This document shows, one piece after another, positions 45,685-55,229 of a stretch of 64,000 bases of DNA. The notes under the pieces were generated by a model. It was not told the origin of the DNA. It made no database searches and saw only the letters and a list, made by a program, of their open reading frames with translations. Within the stretch, counting starts at the first letter, position 1. Every line of letters starts with the position of its first letter. Origin of the DNA: Acinetobacter nosocomialis (GTDB taxonomy: Bacteria > Pseudomonadota > Gammaproteobacteria > Pseudomonadales > Moraxellaceae); the NCBI GenBank assembly GCA_025736915.1, contig CP107049.1:1364001-1428000 (forward strand), given 5' to 3'. Made by a program: the position numbers and the translations under genes.

Positions 45685-46611
45685 TTATTTTACGTAAGTT
45701 AACCAGTGTTCATATTTCGGATTTCTACCTTGAACTGCATCAAAGTAAGTTTTTTGGATTTCAGTGGTAATTGGGCCACGGGTACCTGAACCGATTGGAC
45801 GGTCATCGTATTCACGAATTGGTGTTACTTCAGCAGCAGTACCTGTGAAGAATGCTTCGTCTGCAATATAGAATTCGTCACGAGTAATACGGCGTTCAAC
45901 AACTTGGTAACCAAGATCTCTAGCAATCGTCATCACAGTTTGACGTGTAATACCGTCAAGTGCACCGCCAGCGATATCTGGAGTATGTAAAACACCATCT
46001 TTAATCAAGAATACGTTTTCGCCAGAACCTTGGCATACATAACCTTGCGGGTCCATGAGCATTGCTTCATCGTAACCAGAGTGAGCAACTTCTTGGTGAG
46101 CAAGAATTGACAACGTGTAGTTACCAGATGCTTTTGCTTTACACATGGTCACGTTTGGATGATGGTGAGTAAATGATGAAGTTTTAACGCGAATACCTTT
46201 CGCCATTGCTTCATCACCAAGGTATGCACCCCATGCCCATGCAGCAACAGCGGCATGAATGGTGTTATTTGTTGCAGCAATACCTAGTTTTTCTGAACCG
46301 ATCCAAATAAGCGGACGTAAATAGCAAGAAGCTAATTTATTTTCACGTACAACATCGATTTGTGCTTGTTCAAGCGTTGCTTGATCATACGGCACTTTCA
46401 TTTGATAAATTTTTGCTGAATTTAACAAACGTTTTGTGTGGTCTTGGAGACGGAAAATTGCAGTACCTTTAGGCGTTTCATAAGCACGAACACCCTCAAA
46501 TACGCCCATACTGTAGTGTAATGTATGGGTTAAAACGTGAATCTTTGCATCACGCCAATCAATTAATTTTCCATCTTGCCAAATAAAACCATCACGATCA
46601 GCCAAATTCAT
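45685..46611 (-). CDS. ilvE: Branched-chain amino acid aminotransferase
   Basis: 308 aa from ATG 46611, with TTGGAG 7 nt upstream; the frame runs to 46623 without a better site. PLP-dependent transfer of amino groups to branched-chain 2-keto acids. The active-site Lys lies in KAKASGNYTLS, and DEAMLMDPQGYVCQGSGENVF plus GGALDGITRQTV bind the cofactor. It is the left border of the outer-core locus and follows glnE on the same strand by 24 nt. Confidence 0.96.
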   Translation of the reverse strand: MNLADRDGFIWQDGKLIDWRDAKIHVLTHTLHYSMGVFEGVRAYETPKGTAIFRLQDHTKRLLNSAKIYQMKVPYDQATLEQAQIDVVRENKLASCYLRPLIWIGSEKLGIAATNNTIHAAVAAWAWGAYLGDEAMAKGIRVKTSSFTHHHPNVTMCKAKASGNYTLSILAHQEVAHSGYDEAMLMDPQGYVCQGSGENVFLIKDGVLHTPDIAGGALDGITRQTVMTIARDLGYQVVERRITRDEFYIADEAFFTGTAAEVTPIREYDDRPIGSGTRGPITTEIQKTYFDAVQGRNPKYEHWLTYVK

Positions 46612-46635
46612 GGAACACTCCAAATTGTTATAAAA

Positions 46636-49386
46636 TCATTCACTATCCAACTCAACCGAGGCGGTTGGGTCTATTAATCTTTGCCATAAATTGCAAACGA
46701 CCGCACGGGTACTACGCCAGTCCGCTGCGCTGACTTGCATGGATTGATTCGCAAGGGCTAAGCGGTGGCTTTCGGCACGTTCACTAAGATAGGCTCGAAT
46801 TAATGCTGTGGCATCTTCACTGGATAAGCAGTCTGCTTTAGCAGCATCTTCTAATATTCTTACATTATCAGAATAATGGGCGAGATCTGGTTTCGTCCCG
46901 CTCCATGCAAGTACAGCATACTGTGCCATAAATTCGATATCTACGATACCACCTGCGTCCTGTTTTAAATGAAAAATACCATGTTTTTTTTGTTCAGAAG
47001 ACGAACCTAAGTGGTCTTTCATTTTCTGACGCATTTTCAACACTTCTTCACGAACATAAGCTTCATCTCTAGATTGAGTCAATATCTCGCGGCGAAATAT
47101 TTCAAATTTTTGGCAAAGCGTTTCATCACCAGCGATAGAGCGTGCTCGAACGAGTGCCTGATGCTCCCAAAGCCATGCACTTTTCAACTGATAGTGTTCA
47201 TAGGCTTTCAGACTGGTCACTAATAAACCAGCCTCACCTGAGGGTCTTAAGCGTGTATCAATTTCATAGACGCGGCCATCAAGCGTTTGAGTGGTCATGA
47301 GTGACATAAACTTTTGAGCAACACGCATAGCAAACTCAAAGCCAGTAATCGCCTTGGTTCCATCAGTGTCGGCTTGTTCATCTAGATAGTGAATAAAGAC
47401 AAGATCCAAGTCAGAACCATAGCCCAGTTCAATGCCACCCACTTTGCCATACCCAATAACAGCAAAGGCTTTATAGTCAAGAGAGCAACGTTTTCCCTCA
47501 ACATCCTTTGGGTAACCATGACGTTTTGCTACGGTCTGATAAGCTAAATGGAGAGTTGCATTAACACTCACTTCAGCAATATCTGTTAATGCATCGGACA
47601 CCTTCATGAGAGGACTTTCAGCTAATACATCACTTGCAGCGACCGTGAGCACATTACTCTTTTTAAACAAGCGAAGTACCCGCATTTGGTCTTCAACTTG
47701 ATCAATTTCGATACGAAGCAATTGCTGACGTAATGAGTCTTCCAAGTCCTTACGCTTTGGCAACTCAAAGTCCATCGATAAGAACTCATCCAGTAGCACC
47801 GGATATTGCGTTAGCTCTTCACAAATCCACGGGCTTACTGTCGCCATTTTCACTAAGCGTTGTAATGCCCCTTTACTTTCAATCAACATCACCAAATACA
47901 CAGTTCGACGCATGACTGATTCAATCAGCGGCATTAAACGCAACAGTGCAGTTTGTGGTTGTTCAGACTGTAAGATCGCTTCAATTAAATGGGGCCAGAA
48001 AGTTTTTAAACGCTGCACAGCATTTGAAGGAAGTTTTTTAAGTGCATGGCCATGCCAAAACTCATGAATCAGATTTTTCGCATTGTCATCCAGCACTTCA
48101 TCTAATTGCTGCTCTAACTGCCCAAAATTTTCAGTTGCTGCATTAGAGCTGGTATCTTCAATGAGTTGCTTAAATTGAACTTTTACTTTTTGACGTTTCT
48201 CATTAAGAACATCAAGAAACTCATTCCAGCTAGCGAAACCTAAGGTATCTATAATGCGTTGTCTTAAGTCCAATTCTTCTGGTAATAATTGGGTTTGCTG
48301 ATCATTGAGCGCTTGAATCGCATGTTCAACACGGCGTAAAAACAGGTAAGCATCTTCAAGCTCTAATACGGCTTGTTTTTCTAACAAACCTGCCTCGCCA
48401 ATATGCTCAAGGCTGACTAAACATTGACGGTCTTGTAACTCACGTTTCGAGCCGCCGTAAATAAGCTGGAAGACTTGAACAATAAACTCAATTTCGCGAA
48501 TACCACCCGCCCCAAGTTTAATGTCATCTTCAATATGTCGGCGCAGGACTTCACGCTCAATCATGGCTTTCATATCACGCATAGCAGCAAAAGCGGTGTA
48601 ATCGACATAACGGCGGAAGACAAAAGGGCGTGTCATTTCTAACAAGTCTTGCCCTTCTTTACCGCCAGTCACAACACGCGCTTTAATCCATGCATAACGT
48701 TCCCATTCACGACCATGCTGACTTAAATATTTTTCTAAAGCTGCATGACTAATCGCTAATGCTGAGCCATCTCCCCAAGGTCGTAAACGCATGTCTACTC
48801 GAAACACAAAACCATCTGCGGTGATGTGTTCAAGTAAATAAATAAGTTTTTGTCCCCATAAAATACAGAACTGCTGTACATCAATGCATTTGCGGCCGTT
48901 GGTTTCACCTTGTTCATCAAAGGCAAAAATCAGGTCGATATCACTTGATAGATTTAATTCCTGTGCCCCAAGCTTGCCCATGGCAACCACAATCAAATCT
49001 TGAACTTTGCCAGAGTAGCTCACAGGTTCGCCGTGTTTAGCAACTAGTGCTACACGAGCAAAAGCCTTTGCTGCACAAATGCTGGCATCAGCAAAATCTG
49101 AAAGTTCACGTGTGAGTGTGACAACATCGGTGAGTTGATTGGCATCTTGCCAAATCCAACGAAACATTAAACGACTGCGTAAAATGCGAAGTGCGCGCAT
49201 CCAAGTTGTTTCATCGGCAATGCCATCGAGTGTGGTTTCTACAAATTGATAAATCTGATCAGTTGAGAGCGGTGCAGCAAATTGATCTAGTTGATAATCT
49301 TGTTCTAAAACGGTCTGATGTAACCCCAAAACTTGTTCCGCGTACTGACTAGCACGCAATGTTTTTTGTAACTGCTCCGCATTCAT
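46636..49386 (-). CDS. glnE: Bifunctional glutamine synthetase adenylyltransferase/deadenylylase
   Basis: 916 aa, the normal length. It adds and removes AMP on glutamine synthetase in response to PII signals. Two nucleotidyltransferase domains are visible: LSSDIDLIFAFDEQGE in the N half and YGSDLDLVFIHYLDEQ in the C half, each with the G-S-D-x-D motif. It is upstream of ilvE and probably co-transcribed. Confidence 0.96.
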   Translation of the reverse strand: MNAEQLQKTLRASQYAEQVLGLHQTVLEQDYQLDQFAAPLSTDQIYQFVETTLDGIADETTWMRALRILRSRLMFRWIWQDANQLTDVVTLTRELSDFADASICAAKAFARVALVAKHGEPVSYSGKVQDLIVVAMGKLGAQELNLSSDIDLIFAFDEQGETNGRKCIDVQQFCILWGQKLIYLLEHITADGFVFRVDMRLRPWGDGSALAISHAALEKYLSQHGREWERYAWIKARVVTGGKEGQDLLEMTRPFVFRRYVDYTAFAAMRDMKAMIEREVLRRHIEDDIKLGAGGIREIEFIVQVFQLIYGGSKRELQDRQCLVSLEHIGEAGLLEKQAVLELEDAYLFLRRVEHAIQALNDQQTQLLPEELDLRQRIIDTLGFASWNEFLDVLNEKRQKVKVQFKQLIEDTSSNAATENFGQLEQQLDEVLDDNAKNLIHEFWHGHALKKLPSNAVQRLKTFWPHLIEAILQSEQPQTALLRLMPLIESVMRRTVYLVMLIESKGALQRLVKMATVSPWICEELTQYPVLLDEFLSMDFELPKRKDLEDSLRQQLLRIEIDQVEDQMRVLRLFKKSNVLTVAASDVLAESPLMKVSDALTDIAEVSVNATLHLAYQTVAKRHGYPKDVEGKRCSLDYKAFAVIGYGKVGGIELGYGSDLDLVFIHYLDEQADTDGTKAITGFEFAMRVAQKFMSLMTTQTLDGRVYEIDTRLRPSGEAGLLVTSLKAYEHYQLKSAWLWEHQALVRARSIAGDETLCQKFEIFRREILTQSRDEAYVREEVLKMRQKMKDHLGSSSEQKKHGIFHLKQDAGGIVDIEFMAQYAVLAWSGTKPDLAHYSDNVRILEDAAKADCLSSEDATALIRAYLSERAESHRLALANQSMQVSAADWRSTRAVVCNLWQRLIDPTASVELDSE

Positions 49387-49454
49387 ATAAAAAAGCTCTT
49401 TTCCTCAGACTCTCTTTTTAGTTATAGCAGTTCACGTAGTAATAGGAAAAGGGA

Positions 49455-50723
49455 TTAAACTAATTTTGCTTCAGATGTGTTTTGTTCTTCTACATGAAGC
49501 TCAGGAACTTCTTGGGCAGAAGGTAATAAAACTTTAAATGTCGTTCCAATACCCTTTTGCGAATTTACACTAATCTTACCCTGATTAATCTCGACAAACC
49601 GCTTACATAAACTTAAACCTAATCCCGCGCCCTTTTCACCTGCTGTTCCCTTAAAGCTCGCTGTGATACGCGGATGGAATAAATTTGCCATTTGTTGTTC
49701 ACTCATGCCAAGACCAGTATCACGTACAGTGATTTCGACATTTGTGCCTACCTGCTTCGCTTCAATGAACACTTTCCCAGAGCCATCAACATCGGTAAAT
49801 TTCAATGCATTTGACACCAAGTTTTGAATCACGGAAGTCATCATATTAATATCGGCATAGATTTTTAAATCTTCGGAAACCGCATTTACCAATTCAATAT
49901 TTTTCTTTAAAGCCAATGTATGCAACACATCGCAAACAATATTGCTGACTTGTCTAAGCTTAAAATTAATTGGGTGATAAACAAAACGTCCACCCTCTGC
50001 CATCGCCCATGTCAGCAAACTTTCAAGTAAATTATAGGTCGATTGAGAAGTGTCGTATAAATAGTCAGCAATATTTTGAATACTCGATTCATCCAGTGTT
50101 TCACGCTCTTTAGCTAACACTTCGGAGAAACCTAACAAGCCATGAAATGGCGCCCGCAAGTCATGCGAAATAATAGAAAAGAACTTTGTTTTACTCGAGT
50201 TAAGCGCGACTTGCTGCTCATAGAGTTCATTTAATTCTTCATAATTAAATTTCAACTCGACTTGTTGCATAAAACTAGAACAATAATCGAGCAACAACTG
50301 AATTTGATCATTTTCAAAAGTGGTTTCATCATCATCAAAGAAAACGGCAAACCCCATAGAAGTCTGGTCAGGTTGCACCAAATGGACAGCTAAGGCACGA
50401 CCACAGTCAATATTAAGCTCTTTTAAATAGTTGATTAAATTTTGATAAGAAAGATGATCGTGATGAATCACCTGTTGTTTAGCAAAACATTGTTTTAAGT
50501 GTCTTGAAGGTTTAAATGAAATAGCTGTCATACCTTCAGGACAGTGATGCCAAAAGTAAGGTTCCTGATTAAAAGTAAGCAAAGCTTTTTGACACTTCAA
50601 CAGGCGAACACTAAACCGGAAAAATTGCTCAATGTAATTCTGCTCGGCATTTAATCCAAGTAATAGTGATATTCTACAAGCACTTAATTGCTCGACCTGA
50701 TGTAGTTCTAATCGCTGTGTCAT
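49455..50723 (-). CDS. Soluble sensor histidine kinase
   Basis: About 422 aa from ATG 50723, which has GAGG 6 nt upstream; the frame is open to 50813. No membrane helix. An N-terminal region of ~180 residues looks GAF-like, then a coiled helix, an H-box (FSIISHDLRAPFHGLLGFSEVL) and an HATPase domain (NLVSNALKFTD, EKGAGLGLSLCKRF). There is no response regulator beside it, so it is an orphan kinase. What it senses is unknown. Confidence 0.82.
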   Translation of the reverse strand: MTQRLELHQVEQLSACRISLLLGLNAEQNYIEQFFRFSVRLLKCQKALLTFNQEPYFWHHCPEGMTAISFKPSRHLKQCFAKQQVIHHDHLSYQNLINYLKELNIDCGRALAVHLVQPDQTSMGFAVFFDDDETTFENDQIQLLLDYCSSFMQQVELKFNYEELNELYEQQVALNSSKTKFFSIISHDLRAPFHGLLGFSEVLAKERETLDESSIQNIADYLYDTSQSTYNLLESLLTWAMAEGGRFVYHPINFKLRQVSNIVCDVLHTLALKKNIELVNAVSEDLKIYADINMMTSVIQNLVSNALKFTDVDGSGKVFIEAKQVGTNVEITVRDTGLGMSEQQMANLFHPRITASFKGTAGEKGAGLGLSLCKRFVEINQGKISVNSQKGIGTTFKVLLPSAQEVPELHVEEQNTSEAKLV

Positions 50724-51193
50724 GCCCGCCTCACAGATTTTGTCGTTGTTAGTCGGAACCGCTCTTTGAGAAATGTACTTATAATCATTATGATCTAATA
50801 CAAACTTTAACACAGTACATTAAAAGAGCAACTTTCTTTTCGAAATAGAAATGTGAAGTTTCAATTAAAGGTTTTCAGATACATAAAGTGGGTATGCTTT
50901 AGAAAAATACAACAATTATTTGAAGGTGATGAGTTGTAAGATGTTAGAAATACGAGTTCGTAAAATAGTAGAAAGATGGTTAAAAAGTATTATTTGTAGA
51001 AGGCTTAGGATCTATCTTGATTTGACTTTAAGCAAGCTCTATTTGAATTTGGGCATAGTTCTAAGGCCATGTTGTAATACCTAAATTACAAATGCGTGAA
51101 GTATCTCTACTCTATGGTTTAATTATTTTTCACTATTTATATCTAATATGGCCTGATTAAAAGCCATATTAGATGGTTAAAATTCTTAGAAGA
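50724..51193. other. 470-bp gap without a convincing gene
   Basis: AT-rich. It holds the 5' region of the histidine kinase, a weak 46-codon plus-strand frame (ATG 50941) without clear ribosome site, and a hairpin at its right end. No transposase or tRNA-like remnant was recognised. It marks the left boundary of the accessory cassette. Confidence 0.5.
51141..51174 (-). terminator. Hairpin downstream of the PLA2-like gene
   Basis: ATCTAATATGGC and GCCATATTAGAT are perfect 12-bp arms with a 10-nt loop, 20 bp beyond the stop codon of the minus-strand gene. The downstream minus-strand sequence is AT-rich but not a pure U-tract. Confidence 0.65.
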
Positions 51194-51907
51194 TTATTGA
51201 ATCATTTCTATCGTTATTGGCTTTTCATTAATTGTCGCCTTTGACAGATCAATATTGTCACCATATTTCAATGTTCTTTGAATCATTAAGTTATCAGACT
51301 TAGCTGGAACTTCAGAGGGTATGCCTTCTAAACTCGCTACAGGCTTACCATTTTTAACTGATAAAATCATCGTGTTTTCTTGAATGCCATCAATTCGACT
51401 AAGTGAGTTAATTTCTTGGCCTAATTTTTCTATATCCTTATCTTCGAGTTGGTTATTTTGTAAATACACAAGTATTTTATTAGATACCTGAATACCATTA
51501 AAGCTAGGTTTTCCTCCAACCCTTACAGCAATTGGATAAATATCACTAATCAATGTACACAGTTGCTTTTTACCTAAATCAAACATGCTTATTTTTGTAC
51601 AAATCTCTTCTATCTCTTCTTTAAACCTTTGATCGCAGATTGCTCTTCTATCTTCTTTTTCATTATCCTTTTTACAAATTTCTTTTCCATAGTTTTCTCC
51701 TCCTTCTAAGCACTTAGAATAACAATTATCATGATTGGCACATGCTTGTCTGATATCGATTCCAAGTATTTGGTCAGGTACAAGTTTTTCATTTGCTCCT
51801 GATCCACAGCCATTATTAAAGTCTTTATAAGTAGCACCTACTTCTTTAGCATAAGCTGGTGTTGTCATAAATACTGCTAGCAGAGTACAAAACCAAAGTC
51901 GCTTCAT
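51194..51907 (-). CDS. Secreted phospholipase A2-like protein
   Basis: 237 aa. A signal peptide ends PAYA (about residue 21). NNGCGSGANEKLVPDQ is followed by IRQACANHDNCYSKCLEGG, which holds the C-x2-H-D-x-C-Y signature of secreted phospholipase A2: catalytic His-Asp, calcium-loop-like Gly/Cys region upstream. Nine cysteines in the mature N-terminal half suggest disulfides. The C-terminal 100 residues are a separate, unrecognised region. ATG 51907 has AGGGG 8 nt upstream. A periplasmic or exported lipase, possibly a toxin, is inferred; activity is unproven. Confidence 0.75.
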   Translation of the reverse strand: MKRLWFCTLLAVFMTTPAYAKEVGATYKDFNNGCGSGANEKLVPDQILGIDIRQACANHDNCYSKCLEGGENYGKEICKKDNEKEDRRAICDQRFKEEIEEICTKISMFDLGKKQLCTLISDIYPIAVRVGGKPSFNGIQVSNKILVYLQNNQLEDKDIEKLGQEINSLSRIDGIQENTMILSVKNGKPVASLEGIPSEVPAKSDNLMIQRTLKYGDNIDLSKATINEKPITIEMIQ

Positions 51908-51996
51908 AGAACATCCCCTTTAGTAGAAGCCACCAACAATTTTTTTTGATTAATTTTATTTTCTCCATATCTTTATTTTTAATACTTATTATAGGT

Positions 51997-52164
51997 TTAC
52001 ACAATCTTAAATTTAACTTGTCGCCACTCAACATTTCCTTCATTTGAAAATAAAAGCGGGCAGTCTGCACTAGGGTAAATGTTATTGCTATATTCAAAAG
52101 TTGGTTCAAACAAATCTAAGAGGTGAACACGGTCTTTTGAAAGGGGTTCATAGTTAGCGCACAT
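51997..52164 (-). pseudogene. Truncated N-terminus of an SRAP (YedK/HMCES-type) gene
   Basis: A 55-codon frame, ATG 52164 to TAA 51997, with a strong site AGAGGTGA upstream. The peptide starts MCANYEPLSKDRVHLLDLFE and contains NNIYPSADCPLLFSN and VEWRQVKFKIV. This matches the N-terminus of SOS response-associated peptidase family proteins, with the conserved Cys2 that links to abasic DNA. Family members run to about 200-230 aa; here the frame stops at about residue 55, so the enzyme is truncated and probably dead. The remainder was not found downstream. Confidence 0.8.
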
Positions 52165-52191
52165 AGCTCACCTCTTTATTAGATTTATAAT

Positions 52192-53592
52192 TTATCCTGT
52201 TTCACTTTCAGACTTCTTATCGTTTTTTCCTGTATTAGAATTACTTCCACTACCCGAAATTTGTTCAATTGCCTTCATTGCAACTGCACTTACATTTGCA
52301 GGCAAATCTTTGAACTTCTCATTTGCTGAATCAACCATACCTGCATCTTTTCCAAAATAGTCAGGTACAAGATCTTTATGTATTTGATTGCGATCTTCTT
52401 CTCCGAGTTGATTAATAAACGGTCTCAATGTAGCAAGCTTCAACATCATATTTTCACTGTGGCGCATATGAACATAGGCTCGGTAAGCAACGCGACTGGT
52501 ATAAATTATTGAGGAAAATAGCAAAATGGAAAATATCAAACGAAGCACTAAATAAATTAGAGCATTTTCTTGAGCAAAAGAATAAATTTTCTCAATTTTT
52601 TCAATAGGTTGATCTTTATATTGTTTAATAAAACTTGAAACAGGAATATCTGTTTTCTTCTTATATTCATTTAATCCATTTAATGCTAAGAAAATAGATA
52701 AAATAATAATTAAAAAAGTAACTGCAGTCATAGTCCAATAAGTGACACGTTCCCAAAATGCACGATTTTTATAATGATCAGTAATCTGCTGTTCGCCCTT
52801 AGCTTGCACCATTTTTTTTAATATTTCATAGTCTTCATAAGTATTTTTAAAATCACTTTCTGCATTATTTACTAAAATAATTAAATTATTTAAATCTTTC
52901 TGTAAATTTTTAATATCTTCTTCCAAAGAATATGTATATCTTAACTGTAACTCATTTAATCTAATTACACGTGCTTCACAATTTTTTTTAATTTCCTTAT
53001 ACATATCATCAAATTCATTTTTAAAAAATAAACTTGACTCTTTCTTTAATAAAATTTCCTGATCTTCAACACGTTTTGTAATTCTATTTACACGATCTTC
53101 AACTAATAAAATTTTGTTTTCTAAAGCAGAATTACTCTCTGACAAGTTATTAAAATTTATAATTTTGCCTATTAAATCAAAAAAATATACTAAATCCGTA
53201 CTATTATCCCAAATAATAGAAAAATTTTCATTATGCAACTGACTGAGATTTAAAAAATTATCAACACAAGTCTTTAATTTAATAATAAAATTAAAAACTA
53301 ACGCATTTTCGTTATAGTGTGGAACAAAGCTACTTTCATTCAAACCAAACTCTAACCGATTAATAATACTTTTAAAATCAGCAATATTTAAACCTAGTGA
53401 AAGTATAAAACTATCAAATTTAAATATAAATATTTTAAAACTATTAAAAAAATCTACTCCAGTGTATTTTCTATCATTTAAAAAATAGACAGTAGTTTGA
53501 GTGGTTTGTGCAATCCCTTCTAAACCATTTGCAATTTTTGCAATATTAGCAAATAAACCAAGCCTATTTATTTCTTCTTCAGTAAAAAGCAT
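52192..53592 (-). CDS. Membrane protein A: long coiled coil, two TM helices, YFG tail
   Basis: 466 aa. No family recognised. Residues 1-150 form an all-helical, Phe/Asn-rich domain; 155-270 is a predicted coiled coil (ENKILLVEDRVNRITKRVED, LEEDIKNLQKDLNNL). TM1 at about 284-305 and TM2 at 344-366 enclose a ~35-residue loop. A conserved tail LRPFINQLGEEDRNQIHKDL then PDYFG is followed by a low-complexity Ser/Asn/Lys end. The tail and topology match the upstream gene, so they are paralogues. AT-rich DNA and atypical codons suggest transfer. Function unknown. Confidence 0.8.
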   Translation of the reverse strand: MLFTEEEINRLGLFANIAKIANGLEGIAQTTQTTVYFLNDRKYTGVDFFNSFKIFIFKFDSFILSLGLNIADFKSIINRLEFGLNESSFVPHYNENALVFNFIIKLKTCVDNFLNLSQLHNENFSIIWDNSTDLVYFFDLIGKIINFNNLSESNSALENKILLVEDRVNRITKRVEDQEILLKKESSLFFKNEFDDMYKEIKKNCEARVIRLNELQLRYTYSLEEDIKNLQKDLNNLIILVNNAESDFKNTYEDYEILKKMVQAKGEQQITDHYKNRAFWERVTYWTMTAVTFLIIILSIFLALNGLNEYKKKTDIPVSSFIKQYKDQPIEKIEKIYSFAQENALIYLVLRLIFSILLFSSIIYTSRVAYRAYVHMRHSENMMLKLATLRPFINQLGEEDRNQIHKDLVPDYFGKDAGMVDSANEKFKDLPANVSAVAMKAIEQISGSGSNSNTGKNDKKSESETG

Positions 53593-53722
53593 CTTCTAAT
53601 CTCTAAATCACAAAATTTAAATAAAACAACCTTTTCTAAATTTTTATAAAGGCTCAGCAATACGAACTAAAAAGTTTACGTAACAATGTTCCCAACTTTT
53701 CATAAAATACCCCTCTTTTAAA

Positions 53723-54742
53723 CTATTTACCTTCTGAATCAGCTTTACTATTACCGGGCTTATTTAAATCTTTTACAGCTTTAATAAAATCGGTATTCGC
53801 TTTAATATTTTCATGCATCAAATTTTCACCCCCCGTATAACTCTCATGATGAATACCATTACCAAAATACTTATAAGCCAAATCAAATCTTATTTTTTCT
53901 TTCATTTCTTCAGGTAAACCAACCATATAACGCGGTAATCCATCAATTTCTTTTGCAGTTCGGTAAGCTTCACCTGCTAAGCGTCGGTTCATAAAAGATC
54001 TTTTTAATAAAAAGGCTGCTAGTGTCGAAGATAAAATAATTAAAGAAACTTTCTGAATATAGAAAGCCGTTTTGTTAGAATCATCAAAATGCTCTGCTAA
54101 CTTAAAGGTTAAATATTGTGTATTAATTTCAAAATGATAACCAAACAAATAAAATGCAAGCAATAACAACAATATATAAAACGCAATTTCATATATCCTT
54201 GCAGTTTTTTTAAATTTATTACTGTCTTCATCATAAATTTGATGGATTGTTCTATTTCTTAAATCTTCACTAAGTAATTTATTTTGATCAACTAGCTCTT
54301 TAACCTCATCAACTTTGTCTTCGACATTTTTTATTAATTCTGCACTAGCTTCAGTTTCTGAAATTATCTTTTTATTTGAAAAATAAGCAGTTAAATATGA
54401 TTTTATTTTGCTTATCAACTCCCAAATTTCATATAAATTACCTTTAAAATCAACAGCTTTAATATCTCCGCTTATTTTACGAATATCAATACTATTAGTA
54501 ATAAAAGCAATATATATTGCATCTAAATCTACAGGAAAATCTGAAGCTGATTTACTAAGTATATTTGATTCAAGAGTTAGTATAATTTCATCGTAAATAT
54601 TTAAAACTTCATCAACAACAATTACATCTCTATCTAAAATAAAACCACTAGATTTTAATTGGATTATCTCTTCCTTTTGTGTTTTTAATTTTTCAATAGT
54701 ATTATTAACAATCATTCCTTTCTGAATACCTTCTGTTACCAC
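53723..54742 (-). CDS. Membrane protein B: coiled coil, two TM helices, YFG tail
   Basis: 339 aa from GTG 54742, which has GGAG 6 nt upstream; a TTG at 54760 begins the longer frame. Helical N-terminal domain, a short coiled coil (LIKNVEDKVDEVKELVDQNK), TM1 near 184-202, TM2 near 229-247, then LPRYMVGLPEEMKEKIRFDL and YKYFG. The last motif aligns with membrane protein A (G-L-x-E-E-x4-I-x2-D-L-x3-Y-F-G). It is the first gene of the minus-strand cassette, 130 bp before protein A. No family recognised. Confidence 0.78.
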   Translation of the reverse strand: MVTEGIQKGMIVNNTIEKLKTQKEEIIQLKSSGFILDRDVIVVDEVLNIYDEIILTLESNILSKSASDFPVDLDAIYIAFITNSIDIRKISGDIKAVDFKGNLYEIWELISKIKSYLTAYFSNKKIISETEASAELIKNVEDKVDEVKELVDQNKLLSEDLRNRTIHQIYDEDSNKFKKTARIYEIAFYILLLLLAFYLFGYHFEINTQYLTFKLAEHFDDSNKTAFYIQKVSLIILSSTLAAFLLKRSFMNRRLAGEAYRTAKEIDGLPRYMVGLPEEMKEKIRFDLAYKYFGNGIHHESYTGGENLMHENIKANTDFIKAVKDLNKPGNSKADSEGK

Positions 54743-54851
54743 CCCATTCTCCAAAAACAAATTATTATAAAGTCTTGACGCTCATATAGTATCTAAGCTA
54801 CTTTCTTTTTTCTACAACAAAATCAATATGAAACTTTAAAAAGCACGAAGA

Positions 54852-55229
54852 ATGACATCTAACAAATCACTTGCTCACAGCAAAGCTGTTTTAAACATGT
54901 TAATGGAAAAATACCCTCACCTTTTCGACTTTAGAAGAGATTATATATTTCCTCTCTGGACTGGTATTACAGGTGAAATTATAAAAGACTTACAAATTCA
55001 CCCAGACCATCACTCCTCTATTAGAAGAGCAATTTGTTATTACCAGTCTTGGAGTTATTACCTTCAAAACCTTGCCTTCTCTCGAAAAAAATACAACTTA
55101 TGGAAAGAAGAAAAACAAAAAACAACTGCCCACGAACGTAAGCAAGCTAGGGAAAAATTGATTCAAAGAAATATATGGACACCACGAATGGAAGAAGTAT
55201 TTATTGGTAAAGCTTTACAGCTTGATTGA
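54852..55229 (+). CDS. ProQ/FinO-domain RNA-binding protein
   Basis: 125 aa. MEKYPHLFDFRRDYIFPLWTGITGEIIKDL, then HHSSIRRAICYYQSWSYYLQNL follow the ProQ/FinO fold pattern, where a helix-rich domain binds 3' hairpins of sRNAs and mRNAs. The tail is Lys/Arg-rich (TTAHERKQAREKLIQR). It is divergent from membrane protein B, with a 109-bp intergenic region. It is shorter than enterobacterial ProQ and resembles the minimal chaperone domain. It may be core rather than part of the cassette. Confidence 0.8.
   Translation: MTSNKSLAHSKAVLNMLMEKYPHLFDFRRDYIFPLWTGITGEIIKDLQIHPDHHSSIRRAICYYQSWSYYLQNLAFSRKKYNLWKEEKQKTTAHERKQAREKLIQRNIWTPRMEEVFIGKALQLD

Noticed and set aside
50941..51081. 46-codon plus-strand frame in the gap before the PLA2-like gene
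   Set aside because: No clear ribosome site, no recognisable domain, and the sequence looks like random AT-rich DNA.
51846..52109. 87-codon minus-strand frame between the PLA2-like gene and protein A
   Set aside because: It overlaps both the PLA2-like gene start and the SRAP remnant in another frame, has no ribosome site and no family pattern.
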